From NCBI GenBank assembly GCA_036583965.1, contig JAZBQD010000030.1:112745889-112809888 (forward strand): a DNA stretch of 64,000 nt. The letters are read 5' to 3'. Positions 45,896-57,487 of this stretch are shown in pieces. Origin of the DNA: Prunella strophiata (taxonomy: Eukaryota > Chordata > Aves > Passeriformes > Prunellidae). Each line of letters opens with the position of its first letter. The stretch's first letter is position 1. The translations under genes and the position numbers were made by a program. Below the pieces are notes generated by a model. That model had not been told where the DNA came from, ran no database searches, and was given only the letters and a program-made list of their open reading frames with translations.

Positions 45896-48715
45896 GACAT
45901 TTCTCCTTCACCTCCCACATCTCCTGTTGGGAATGGGGCAAATCTGAGGAGATTTCCTCAGTTTTAGCAGGAATTGATTGGGAGAGGACAGAACCAGCTT
46001 TGATTCCACTCCATTGTGGTTAAAAAGTGGTTGTGACAAAAAATTCCAGTGCCTGCTGCAGATTCCTGACTGTCCAGCAGGGAATACAGTCCTTGGTAAT
46101 GTGGATGGGAGATACATTTGGGGCTGATTAGAAGTGGTTGAAAGGTTTTTTATTTGTTCCTAGAAAATCACTGTGGATTAGAGCAGCAAATTAGAAAGAA
46201 AATTTAAAAAATAGAACTAAACCCCCCCAAAAAAAACCAAAGCCAGGCTTCAGAAAAGTCCTAAAAATGGCTGTGTTTTACATGAAGAGGGATTTTATTT
46301 AATCAAGAGTGAAAACTCTTGGTGGTTTAATATCCTAAAATTAAATATTGGGCTTCATGAAATTGCAACTAAAGAAAAATTACAGCAATATTTTTACTCC
46401 AGCAAGTGGAAAAAATAGAGAGAGCTGACACCCTCAAAAAGTATTTGCATAGTGCAATTTCTTCAATTCACTGAGTCTTAAGGAGAAAATAGGAAAAAAA
46501 ATATCTAATGAAAACTAAATAATAAATCTAGGCCTAGATGGTGGACAAGGCTATTGCACCATGTCTGGATGAATCCCTGCATGAAAAATGAATCTGTGAC
46601 AGATGAAGTTTAAGCTACAGGAACACTTGAGACAAATTACAACACAGAGGAATTTGGAGTAATATGGGCCAGAATTTTAATCAAATAAATAAAGTGTGCA
46701 AATGCCTTAACATCCATTCTGCTTGAGCCTGATTTAAAACCAGTTTGGATCACTGGGAAGGTAATATTGGATTTTGTGGCAGGGAAGAGGATACCAGGAT
46801 GGGGGTTTGAAACAGTATTAATCCTAAATTTGGGTTACATTCCCTTCTCAGGTCTTTTGCTCACACAGTAACTCAGATGTGCCCTCTTCAAAATACACAT
46901 TGTCATTGCTGAAATCTATTTTTCTCTTTTAGAGGAGGACACTTGTGAGCTGTGCTGGGATGTCGACACTACAGGAGGGATTCAACAAAAGACAAAACAC
47001 AAAACTCTTTTCCACAGGCTTTTCAGAGATGTGAGAAGGTGAATTTCCAGTTTTGTCCAAATGTAAAGTGAGTATTCCATGACCACACTGGGGATCTGAA
47101 GGGCAGGGTTCATCCCAAACCATATTTTACAGACTCTCATTAGATCAGAGAGCTTTGCAAATGATCATTTCCCTTTCTTGCAGCTTGCAGAAACAGTTGG
47201 TGACAAGAATTGATAATAAACTGGGCCAACATCCATTCATTTCCTTAAAATGATATAACAGCATTTTATGCCACTTTAATAGGAAAATATTAAAGCAGCA
47301 GCAAGTTTTATAGAGCATTAATTTTTCTGGAGTAGGAAGCAACTCTGGCTTTGTTGCATAATGCTTAAATGGGTAATGTGAGAAAAACTTCATCACTACC
47401 AGACTAAATGAGAAAGCTGATGCTTTCCTAGTGCCTCTCATATTTCCTAAATTTGCTGCCTGTCAGCCTTTCAGGTTTCCATATTTACCAGCAATTTTAT
47501 CTCATTGTGATAGAACAATTTACTTTAAGTACTCATATCTATCTCTCAGTCACTCTTCTTTTTTTCACCTCTGTGTTTTTCTCCACACTCAAAATGAGAC
47601 ATCAGGTTCCAACTTTGACATGGTTAAATCAGCCACAAAATCAGTTGTTACAACTCACACACTGCTGCCTGTAACCCTTGATATTTAACTCTTCCTAGAC
47701 ACTCAAGCAATAAAAAAATAATATATTTGTTGCTGTTGAGTAAGAAATGACTTACCAGAAGGCTGGTTTGTACAGCACAGCTGTTTTACTTTGAATTCTT
47801 TCTTTTTATACATTGTTCTGATACAGATAGACTAGATTGTTTAATTAATCAATAAATTTTACTTGATCAAGTAATTAACAAAACATTTTTCTTATAAAAC
47901 ATTTTTGAGGAGAACAGGAAAACAGAGAGTAGGAAAACAACACTTGTAGGGTGTTTATAATAAGAAGCTATTATTGTTTATTTTTAACTTTTTGAAGTTT
48001 TACAAGTTGATTTTGGGAAAACTTATTTTGTTTTCTCACTCTCTGACCAGGCTGTCACATTTTCATATACTCATATTTTAAAAGGGGGTGAGGAAAATAC
48101 TGAGGCTGCAAAATTAGTCCTGATGAGCAAGGAAACAGCAGAGCTGCTGTTTTCTGTGTAATTCCAATTAAGCCTTTGTGTGATGATAATTACCTGGACA
48201 GGTATTCCTTTCTTCCCCAGGGGATCCCTGTTCCATTCCACAAAGAGAAGGAAAATGACCCAAAAGGTTGCTCTGTGAATTTTGACTGCTGTAATTCAGT
48301 CTCTGGCCCAGCCCACCCTGCAAAATCATGACTGAAGGCTGAGTTGTTGCCTTTCTGATTGGTTTATGTGTGGGGCTCATGGCACTTGTGTGAAAATCTC
48401 TCTCCAGTAGGAAAAAACAGCCTTTGGAGCACTCTGAGCATTGTCTGAGCTTTACTCATGAACATCTGGCACAAATAAATGCTTGGAGGGGTTTTCCTCT
48501 CTCCTCTGCTTAAACAGGCAGCAGATATGACAAGGATCATTTTTAGTAGCCCAATATTAGGCAAGGTTTATTGATCTGACCACACCATGGTGCTAATTCT
48601 GTGATGTACACAGGGAGAAGTAACAGCTCTCCTGGATAACCCCATACAAAAAGATAAAATCCTCTCTTCAGGCTCTCCCCATTCTCATTCAATGCTCAGC
48701 TCTCAGCTTTGCCTG
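45896..48715. other. Unique AT-rich sequence, no gene seen
   Basis: About 2.8 kb with no recognised gene or transposon. Confidence 0.5.
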
Positions 48716-48721
48716 CCAGAG

Positions 48722-49348
48722 TGTCAGAGGTCTCTCAGGAGCTCAGGATGACCCCAATCAGTTTGAGAGTCTCTGTGTTCTGGCCCAAGAACCAAAGAAG
48801 GAGTCAGGAGTCTTCATTTGTGGTCTTCAAGGATGTTTATTTTCTCTTATCTAACAAATTTTCTCCCTGACCAGCCCAGGTCTGTTCAGCAGGTCAGTCC
48901 CAGGCACACTGCCCACCTCTGGGGTGGTGTTGTCTTTTTATACTAAAATCTACCTGTACATTATTTACAGTTCTTTTCCAATACCTATCACCTGTGTTAC
49001 ACAGTCCAACTCTACTCTAAACCAATCCAAAAGTGCCACCATCACCCAGAAGATGGAGGCTGTGAAGAAGGAGAAAGAAGGACAGAACACACCCAAATTC
49101 CTCCATCTTGACCCCCGAACCCTTATTCTAAAAAACCCCAAAATTCTACTTTTTCACCTTGTGAGAAACTAATTATTATTCTACTTAATTTTTTTGTGGC
49201 TTGTAATTCTTCATATAAAGTTGGTAATCTTTTCCATGGCTCAAAATCAAAGGCACAGGGGTCTTGTGCTCTGTGCCAAGGTCTCTGAGCCCCCTGCCAG
49301 GGGCTGGAGCCATGCAGGGCAGCCAGAGGGATGTGCTGGGTTCTGACA
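48722..49348 (-). mobile_element. Solo ERV LTR (copy 3 of three)
   Basis: On the minus strand it runs from TGTCAGAACCC (49348) to GACCTCTGACA (48722). An exact 6-bp duplication CCAGAG lies at 48716-48721 and 49349-49354. It is 627 bases long and closely similar to the copies at 38326-38949 and 44682-45301 over the whole length. TATA (plus-strand tttttatac, about 48934) and polyadenylation (tttatt, about 48837) words are kept. It is a solo LTR. Confidence 0.94.
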
Positions 49349-49354
49349 CCAGAG

Positions 49355-49857
49355 AAGTGTCCCCTTGCAAAGATGCTCTTTAGAGCCCACCCCATGCATG
49401 GGCAGGACCAGTGGTGCATCAGGAGCTGATTCTCCCTCTGTGTCTGCTCACACTCTGCTCAGTCACTGCCAACCCCTCAGAACTGCAGAATTAGTCAAAC
49501 ATGGATTAAGATGTGACATTCCAGGTGCCAGCTGCAGCACCAGTGATACCTGAGGATGTCAATCATGGGGACAGCCCTGCAGATCTGCCAAGGCATTTCC
49601 TTTCATCATGGTCCCCACTAAAGCATTTAAGCCACCTGCTTTAAATCCACTTACTTAATGTTGTACTTTAGAGGACCGTGACACTTAGCTGCTGTCACAA
49701 ATTCATTTCAAACTCTTTCCCTGGAATTACTGGGTGGGGAGGATTTAGAATTGCCATCAGCAAGAGCTGAGGTGGTGCTTTTGCCCCACAGAGTCAAAAT
49801 ACAGGAGAAGTTAAATGTAGGAGTCTGTCTCTAAGAATGACAGACTTCTGCCCTTTT
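49355..49857. other. Unique sequence, no gene seen
   Basis: About 500 bases with nothing recognised. Confidence 0.5.
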
Positions 49858-49925
49858 CACAGAGTCATTTAGGTTGGAAAAGATCTCCAAGGTCATCAAG
49901 TCCAACCTCATATCTGTCTCTGCAT
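49858..49925 (-). mobile_element. CR1 LINE 3' end, very short
   Basis: The plus strand reads 'cacagagtcatttaggttgg', 'aaaagatctccaaggtcatc' and 'aagtccaacctc', the reverse complement of a CR1 3' end. Similarity stops after about 70 bases. Confidence 0.8.
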
Positions 49926-50490
49926 CAAATGATAAGATCATGCCTTTTTCTTAGCATTGCAAGAGAGCAGATTCCTCCAAAACCTGTGGCAGCATTTGCA
50001 ATATTTTGCAGATCAACAAGTCTGGCATTTGAGCAGGGGGAGGGAAAAATGACATTGTCATGAATTACTCAGGTAGGGCTTTACAGATGCTGCCTTCAGT
50101 TGCTATCATTTACTTTTTGGCTGAAATCCACTGTTGTGCAACTCACTGTGAAAATCCTGTGTACTCCTGGAGCTTGTAAGCCTGGAGGGTAACTGGGGAG
50201 GAGACATTGTACTTGTACTTTACACAACAGCAAATGTCATCCCATGGGCATTGGCTGCTGTGCCTTGAATGTTCAAAACAGATGGTAACTGAACCCTTTT
50301 GCTAACAGTCTTCTCTGGATTTCAGTGAAAGGGCAAAAATATGATATCCTTATGCCTCAGAACACTAACAGCAGAGACATTTCTTCTAGTAATTCACCAC
50401 TGTCCTTGTTATCATAATCCTGATTTGAAATGAGGACTGTAGTCAGGTGACACAGACCTTTGAAATTAATCTTTACAAGGAAAAATTAAC

Positions 50491-50508
50491 TTTTTTTTTT
50501 TTTTTTTT
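50491..50508. repeat. Poly-T tract
   Basis: Eighteen consecutive T just upstream of the duplicated segment. Confidence 0.9.
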
Positions 50509-50532
50509 CCTGTTGCCACTCTTAGAGCTGGC

Positions 50533-50933
50533 ATTTTCTGTAGCAGACCCACTGCAAAATATTGGAAAATGTGAGAAGTAAACCTTCATATTTGAATGAA
50601 AGTTGTAGATTAATAAGTGGTGGATAGCTTCTATCTAGTTCCTATTTTAGAATCAAACTATCTATAAGATATACAAGATATATATCTATACTATCCATGA
50701 TAATAAAAAAGATAATATAAAAAATATATCTATGATAATATAAAAACAAAGATTTTCTGCAGCAGACCCACTGAAAAGATTGGAGAACAAGTGAGAAGTA
50801 AACCTTCATATTTGAATGGAAGTGATAGATTAATGAGAGGTGGAGAGCTTCTGATTTTTATTTTAGAACCAAGCTATCTATAAGATATATAAGACATTTA
50901 TCTATGTATCTAGACTATCCATGATAATATAAA
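50533..50933 (+). repeat. Local tandem duplication of a ~180-bp segment
   Basis: The segment beginning attttctg(t/c)agcagaccca occurs at 50533-50707 and again at 50752-50933. Both copies share 'gagaagtaaaccttcatatt' and 'tatctataagatat', and both end 'ctatccatgataata'. A ~44-base AT-rich stretch lies between them. The copies differ by scattered substitutions and small gaps, so the duplication is not recent. It is not a known transposon. Confidence 0.88.
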
Positions 50934-53099
50934 TGTGTTTTCAGAGCAGGCAAGGCCTCAGCAATGATGAAAACAAAATAAAACCACTCAGGCTGTAGCT
51001 GAGGCAGCATTTTACAACTCTGCACCAGGAAAACAAGGATTTGGTTGATTTGGGAAGGGGACAGGATAGAGCACACAAAGTCCAGCACACAGCAATGAAG
51101 AACCTCCATTGAGTGGAAAATCTGACAAATCTGGGAAATCTGAGGAGATTTCCCCATTGTAATGAGATGCCTGCGTGCTGGAGAGCTGATGGATCACTGG
51201 CACTCGTAGGAGGTGCGTGACTGCAAAAAAGTAGCTGATCACTTAAAATGCAGCACTTAGCAAGTCCTTGGTGTTTTTCTGTGCTTGGCATAGATACAGC
51301 AAAGCCTGGCCCAGCATCTCTGCCTTGTGGCTTTGCTCATTTTCAGCCTGTTAAACTCAAATTCACTTTTGTGAAACTCTGTTTTCCCTCTCTGACCCTC
51401 ATGTGTTGCACTGAGAGCATCAGAGCACACTTGTCTTTAAGAAAATGAGGAATCAGTCCTGTCAACTCACCTATTCCAGTGATCTTCCCTGTGTTTGTGC
51501 ATGGAGCAGTGTGAGCAACTTCAAATTCCAGACAGAGAAGGGCTTGAAATTTTCTCTATAATTTTCTCTATCTCCATCCAGAATAAAAGGAACAGAAATG
51601 GTTCTCAAGGCCTAGGATGAAAACATAAAATCTCTCCTCCTATGCTGGGCCAGGACTGTATTCAAAGTGCTTTTTGTACCTGAAGGAGACATGATACACT
51701 TTCACTGACAAATTCTGAGATTCAATTAATCATAAAGGTGTTTCAGCAGCCAAATGTGAATTTCTTCTTTTTCCTTCTGACATTTAGATCCATGAGTGTT
51801 TGCTTAACAGGGATTTCTTATAAAATGGTGCAACCTCCATGTTAAAACCATTGAGCAGAAACATTTTGGCAGGAAGAAAGTTAAATACAGAGGTGTGGGA
51901 GCAGTGCAATGGTGAGTGCTCCTGGTCGGAATGAATCCATGTCAGAGTTGCTGCAGGGTTTCTGTGCAATCCCCTTTTCCCCTCAGTTACCTTCCCTATA
52001 AAACAAGGACAAAACCAGGCTCAAGTGGACAGAAACAGAGAAACAATCCGTGTTCCACAGCCCAGGAAACAAGGGAAACACTTCACACAAATCTGTGAGA
52101 GGAGGGAAAACTGCTCCTGCTCTTTGTAGAGGAAAAGATGAGAGCTTTTCTTCCCCTCCCACTCTCTCCTCCCTGCCCCTCTGAGGACTACAACATATTT
52201 ACTCATAGGAAATGTTCTGCAAGGTTTAGGTAGTGAATATTTGCACAAAATTTGGCTCCTGGAGAGCACCATGCGGGAATTAGCATTCTGTGGCAAAGCT
52301 GGTTGTAAATGTTACCCACAGCAAGTGGCACAACCCAAAAACTCCAGGATGGGATGTGACTCACAGGCCTGTAATGATAGCCCTGGAAATTCTGCTGCTT
52401 TCAAACACCAGCATCAGATTCCAGATCAAGATTAATAATTGCAGCCCAGTTTTAGTGAGCACAGAAACTCAGAGTGACTCGTGTGTGCCAGTAGAGGAAT
52501 CAAGAGTCAGCACTGCCATGGATGTCCCCAAAATAATCCCAAATCATTAAGATTTTGTGATCACTTCCCACCAAGCATAAACAATTCACAGAGTTAAAAC
52601 AAATGTTATACAAACAAACAAATGTTGAGGTTTTTGGGATTTTTTTTTTTAAGATGTAATGATGGGTTGTTCACAAACACATTCAGGCTGTGCTAGAGGA
52701 TACTGGCTGAGAATATAAAATATGTTGCTTATTTACATAAAGAGACATCTTTAGCTTGAATTTTAAACCCATTCAAGTCAGTGATAGCTGCCAATTTTAG
52801 AAAGAGTCCAGTCAGGCCTTGCCAGAGAAGCAAATATTGCCCTGCCTGGGATACCAAGAAACAATAAATTTGATATGCATCTGCTGGTCTCCTTTTCTCT
52901 TACATGTGCACTGCAGGCAGGAAAGGAAAGGTAATTTGAGTTTACTCAACCAGCTTTCATTGAAAAAACCACGTTTGCATAAATCACATCCTGTTTTGGG
53001 GAAATACAGGGCAAACACAAAGCACACACGAGTTGCTGTCGTGTATCAGCTGTTGTGTGAAGGGCTCTTACCCTGTGATAACCTGGTTTTCTGTGCCCT
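50934..53099. other. Unique sequence, no gene seen
   Basis: About 2.2 kb with no recognised gene or transposon. A short palindrome, GGAAATCT-GAGG-AGATTTCC, lies at 51135-51154. Confidence 0.45.
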
Positions 53100-53650
53100 C
53101 TATGAATAAACCACACCTGAGCTTAATGTGGTGTAAAGTCTCTCTTTAGCTCCTCCACCTTTGCTCAAATGCAGTTATTTAATACAAACACAAAGGGTGT
53201 TCCTATATAAAATATAAAGGTGAGTGCATGAGATGGTATTTTTGTTGGCACTCAGATGTTGATCAGTTCTTATCTCTGGCACAGTCTCACAAACCCTGAG
53301 TTCTGCAGCACTTCACTCCAACAAATTAAAAATGGAGCCCTGGCTCTCTCTCTACAAGGCCTTTGAAGGATAAACTGTCCAATGAAGAAATGACACCTCA
53401 ATTATTTTCACTTTTAACCCAAGAACCAACCACCCATCCTGCAATGGGGACTTTTTTATCCAATGACACAAAACCACCCAAACCCATGGAGAAGAAGGAG
53501 AAGGAGAAGGAGCAGCCTCCACCCTAAAACCTCCACCTTGCTTTCTATCTATTCCTGTATTCTAAACCCTTAAACTCTGAGTTTCCCACCCTGTGACGTT
53601 ACACACTTTTATTTAAACCACACACCTATAATCTCAGTTTTATTATTGAA
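53100..53650 (-). mobile_element. Possible diverged ERV LTR
   Basis: On the minus strand 'gtcacagggtgggaaactca' followed by 'gagtttaagggtttagaat' parallels 'atcacagggtgaaaaagtag' and 'tttttagaatgagggtt' of the three-copy LTR family. A following 'ggataaaaaagtcccc' could be its TATA region. I could not find clean TG...CA ends or a target duplication, so the boundaries and identity are tentative. Confidence 0.35.
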
Positions 53651-54230
53651 TTTTGGAAGCTTCTCCAGGGCCTCAGGTCAGTGCAGTGTTCTCTTGGGGG
53701 GCCAGGGACTGGCAGCACAGAAAGGCTGAAATTTTCATTATCCAGGGTTCCAACAGGTGATTTTGGAGGAGCTGGGGTTGGGTCTGTGAGCAGGAATCAC
53801 AACCCATCAACTGTACAGGGTGTTGCAGCAGACAATTTGTATTTCACAACAATGAAAGAAAAATGATCTTCGCAGCCCTTTATGGAAATACTTCAGTGTC
53901 CCTACATCTCCACCAGGAATTAAACAGTGAAAATAAGAGAAATTTGTTTATTTTGCTCACTGTCATTGTCCGCTGCTGCTTCAGGATAAATGGGAATTAA
54001 ATTCCAAGGAGCCAGCTTTTCCAGCATGGAACCATTTGAGTGACTTCTTACACTTCTCTTTGACACTAATATTTAATGGTTTGGTTTTTTTTTTGTTTTT
54101 TTTTTTTAGATTATGAGTCTGGCTTACAGCATCTACCCACTGTCTTGAAAAGGAAATGTTACCACAGGAAATCTTGTTGCTGCAGTTATTCAGCTTTGGG
54201 GTGGTCTAATTGTGGCTTTCCAATACCTGA
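53651..54230. other. Unique sequence, no gene seen
   Basis: About 580 bases, with T-rich runs at 54081-54108. Nothing else recognised. Confidence 0.5.
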
Positions 54231-54556
54231 AGGAGCTGACAAGAAACATGGAAAGAAGCTATTTCCAAGGGATGGAGTGGACAAGGGGGAGATGGCTTCA
54301 AACTATCAGAGGACAGGGTTAGATGGGAATATTGGGAATGAGGAATTGTTCCCTGTGAGGGTGGGCAGGGGCTGGGCTGGAATTGCCAGAGCAGCTGTGG
54401 CTGCCCCTGGATCCCTGGCAGTGCCCAAGGCCAGGTTGGGATTTTTCTTGGAGCAGCCTGGCACAGTGGGAAGATGTCCCTGCCATGGCAGGGGTGGCAC
54501 TGGATGATCTTTAAATTCCCTTGCAACAGAAACCATTCCATGATTTTATGATTCAG
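54231..54556 (+). mobile_element. CR1 LINE 3' part
   Basis: The copy runs from 'ggagctgacaagaaacatgg' through 'gtgggcaggggctgggctgg', 'ggatccctggcagtgcccaa' and 'ggcactggatgatctttaaa' to the tail 'attccatgattttatgattc'. A few bases within the gccaggttggacactgg motif are lost ('gggatttttcttggagcagc'). Confidence 0.9.
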
Positions 54557-55845
54557 AGAGAAGCTCAAGACTAAAAGTCTCCAAAAAGTAATTTATGTCA
54601 GTGATGGTAGGTGGGGATGATAAACAAGCATGGACTGATCATGACCATGACTGAGCAGGAACAGGTGAACCAGCTGACAGCATTATAATTAAAACTCTCT
54701 GGACACAAAATTATCTGAATAATTATCTCTGCATAGAACTGCTAAATTTCTAAATTTCCCCTAAGAAAGAAAGCCCCAAAAATGCAGTTCTGTAGATTTT
54801 GGGGATGCAGATCAAGTGTGCAGTGGTGAGGGTAAAGGCCACTTTGTTTGCTACTGGGTGAAACATCATTTGATTGGACACCTCGGTGCTGAGAGAAGGC
54901 CCAGATTTAGGATTTAGCATTTCCAAACAAACATGCAAAATACTCCTTTTATAGCTTCATTTTGATAAGGCTTCGCTCTCCTAATCAGTCTCATTGTTGG
55001 AGTGGCACTTAAAAGGAGCTGGAGCTGGCATTCTAACAATAGCAAGACCCAGATAGGTCATTGAATCACCAACTTCGTGTGAGTCACCCTCAGAACAGCA
55101 TAAATTACCCAAGGTAATGTTTGTTAAACGATTTGCTTTTGACAGGGAGACATATGCTGCACTGCTGGTTCATTAGGAGGTGTTTTAATTGTTAGACTTT
55201 AGTCTGGTGTCTGCACATTGCCTTTTGCAGCTCTGTTGAATCAGCTGAACAGAGTAGCAGGACTTCCAGTGATCAGCTCTCAGCCCAGGGGCTGGTTATT
55301 TTTGAAATAAATCCTGTCTCCAGTCTTCTAATCCTATGCACAGACACAGGTCTCTTTGTTTTCCTCTCTGCTGGGGAATAAAAACTGCTATATTTAGTTT
55401 GGAGGATGGTTTTGCATAGAACCCAGACAAAAGGTGCTACAGTTTTCAAACTAATTTTTCCTTCATGGGTTGATGGAAAGCCTACATAGATTTTGAGCTG
55501 TTTTAACTGTAGACTGGTTTTTAAATTAAAATGTTAGGGGCTGGACTCTGGAGGCACAGATGGCAACTGAATCCCATAGAAAATGAGCAGGATTCAGGAG
55601 TTTCATTCCCCTAAATGACATTAAACCTTCCCACTACACACCTTCCTACTAAGCACCAAAAAATCCCTTTTGTTTTCTGAACTTTATTTTCCTACCTGAG
55701 TCTTCTCTCACTAAATGAGTTGAAAACATTGCTCCAAGTGATGGAGATTTTTCATGCAAACAGTTAAAGGGAAAAAAATCAACAAAGGTTTGATTCACAG
55801 CTGGTGGCCCTCAGCTTGTGATAAAACTTTTGAGGGAGGTCCAGC
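54557..55845. other. Unique sequence, possible conserved non-coding DNA
   Basis: No gene or transposon recognised. The part 54950-55240 is free of repeats and contains motifs such as 'ttttgataaggcttcgctct'. It might be a conserved element, but I cannot test this here. Confidence 0.4.
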
Positions 55846-57385
55846 ACCTGGATAGGGGTCATCCCTGGAAATTTTTGTTGTTTTCCTGCTTCCCAGATGA
55901 TTAAGAGTCATCCCTGGAATTTTTTTGTTATTATCCTGCTTCCCATCTGGATGAGGGTCATCCCTGGAATTTTTCTGTTATTTTCCTGTTTCCAGCTGGA
56001 TAAGGGTCATCCCTGGATTTTTTTTTTTTTGTAGTTTTCCTGGTTCCCAACTGGATAAGAGTCATCCCTGGAATTTTTTGGTTCTTTTCCTGGTTCCCAG
56101 CTGAATAAGGGTCATCCCTGGAATTTTTTTGGTTTTTTTTCCTGGTTTCCAGCTGGATAAAAGTCATCCCTGGAATTTTTTGGTTATTATCCTGCTTCCC
56201 ATCTGGATGAAGGTCATCCCTAAATGGTTTTTTTTTGTAGTTTTCCTGGTTTCCAGCTGGATAAAAGTCATCCCTGGAATTTTTCTGTTATTTTCCTGTT
56301 TCCAGCTGGATAAGAGTCATCCCCGGAAATTTTTTGTTAATTCCTGCAGCTAGATAAAAGTCATCCCTGGAATTTTTTGGTTATTTTCGTAGTTCTCAGC
56401 TGGATAAGGGTCATCCCTGGAATTTTTTTGGTTATTTTCCTAGTTCCCAGATGGATGAGAGTCATCCCTAGATTTTTTTTTGTTGTTGTTGTTTTCCTGT
56501 TCCCAGCTGGATAAGAGTCATCAGTGGAATTCTTTGGTTATTTCTCTGGTTCCCAGCTGGATAAGGGTCATCCCTGGAATTTTTTGGTTATTTTCCTGCA
56601 TCTCAGCTGGATAAGGGTCATCCCTAGAATTTTTTGTTTGTTACTTTCCTAGTTCCTAGCTGGATAAGGGTCATCCCTGGAATTTTTTGGTTATTTTCCT
56701 GTTCCCAGCTGGATAAGGGTCATCCCTGGAATTTTTTTGTTATTTTCCTGGTTCCCAGCTGATTAAGGGTCATCCCTGGAATTCTTTTGTTATTTCTCTG
56801 GTTCCCAGCTGGCTAAGAGTCATCCCTGGAATTTTTTTGTTGTTTTCCTGTTCCCAGCTGGATAAGGGTCATCCCTGGAATTTTTTTGTTATTTCTCTGG
56901 TTCCCAGCTGGATAAGGGTCATCCCTGGAAAGTTTTTGGTTATTTTCCTGCTTTCCAGCTGGATGAGAGTCATCTCTGGAATTTTTTGGTTATTATCCTG
57001 CTTCCCATCTGGATGAAGGTCATCCCTAAATGGTTTTTTTTGTAGTTTTCCTGGTTTCCAGCTGGATAAAAGTCATCCCTGGAATTTTTCTGTTATTTTC
57101 CTGTTTCCAGCTGGATAAGAGTCATCCCTGGAATTTTTTTGTTATTTTTCCTGTTTCCAGCTGGATAAAAGTCATCCCTGGAATTTTTTTGTTATTTTTC
57201 CTGTTCCCAGCTGGATAAGGTCATCCCTGGAATTTTTTGGTTATTTCCTAGTTCCCAGATGGATGAGAGTCATCCCTAGATTTTTTTTGTTGTTGTTGTT
57301 TTCCTGTTCCCAGCTGGATAAGGGTCATCCCTGGAATTTTTTTTTTGTTATTTTCCTGCTTCCCCGCTGGATCAGGGTCATCCCT

Positions 57386-57416
<31 letters not shown>

Positions 57417-57487
57417 GTTATTTTCCTGCTTCCCCGCTGGATCAGGGTCATCCCTGGAATTTTTTGGTTATTTTCCTGGTTCCCAGC
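55846..57487. repeat. ~1.64-kb minisatellite of ~50-bp units, about 32 copies
   Basis: Units of about 48-54 bases contain 'ggtcatccctggaatttttt' followed by 'ggttattttcctg' and 'gttcccagctggataag'. I count about 32 occurrences of the GTCATCC core at roughly 50-base spacing from 55857 to 57448. The T-run in each unit varies, reaching about 28 T at 57389-57416. Some variants recur together: 'ggtcatccctaaatgg' appears at about 56212 and 57019, each with the same neighbours. Open frames on both strands here (DDP..QLG, FFLVSSWIKVIP) are by-products. Confidence 0.96.

Noticed and set aside
50640..50745. AT-rich run that could suggest a replication origin or attachment site
   Set aside because: It is simple TATAAGATAT-type AT-rich sequence between two duplicated segments, with no further evidence.
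51135..51154. Palindrome GGAAATCT-GAGG-AGATTTCC, with a partial match at 45950
   Set aside because: An 8-base stem is expected by chance at this scale, and the second occurrence matches only in part.
55846..57487. Regularly spaced repeats resembling a CRISPR array
   Set aside because: The whole ~50-base unit repeats, with no unique spacers and no cas genes, and the surrounding sequence is vertebrate.
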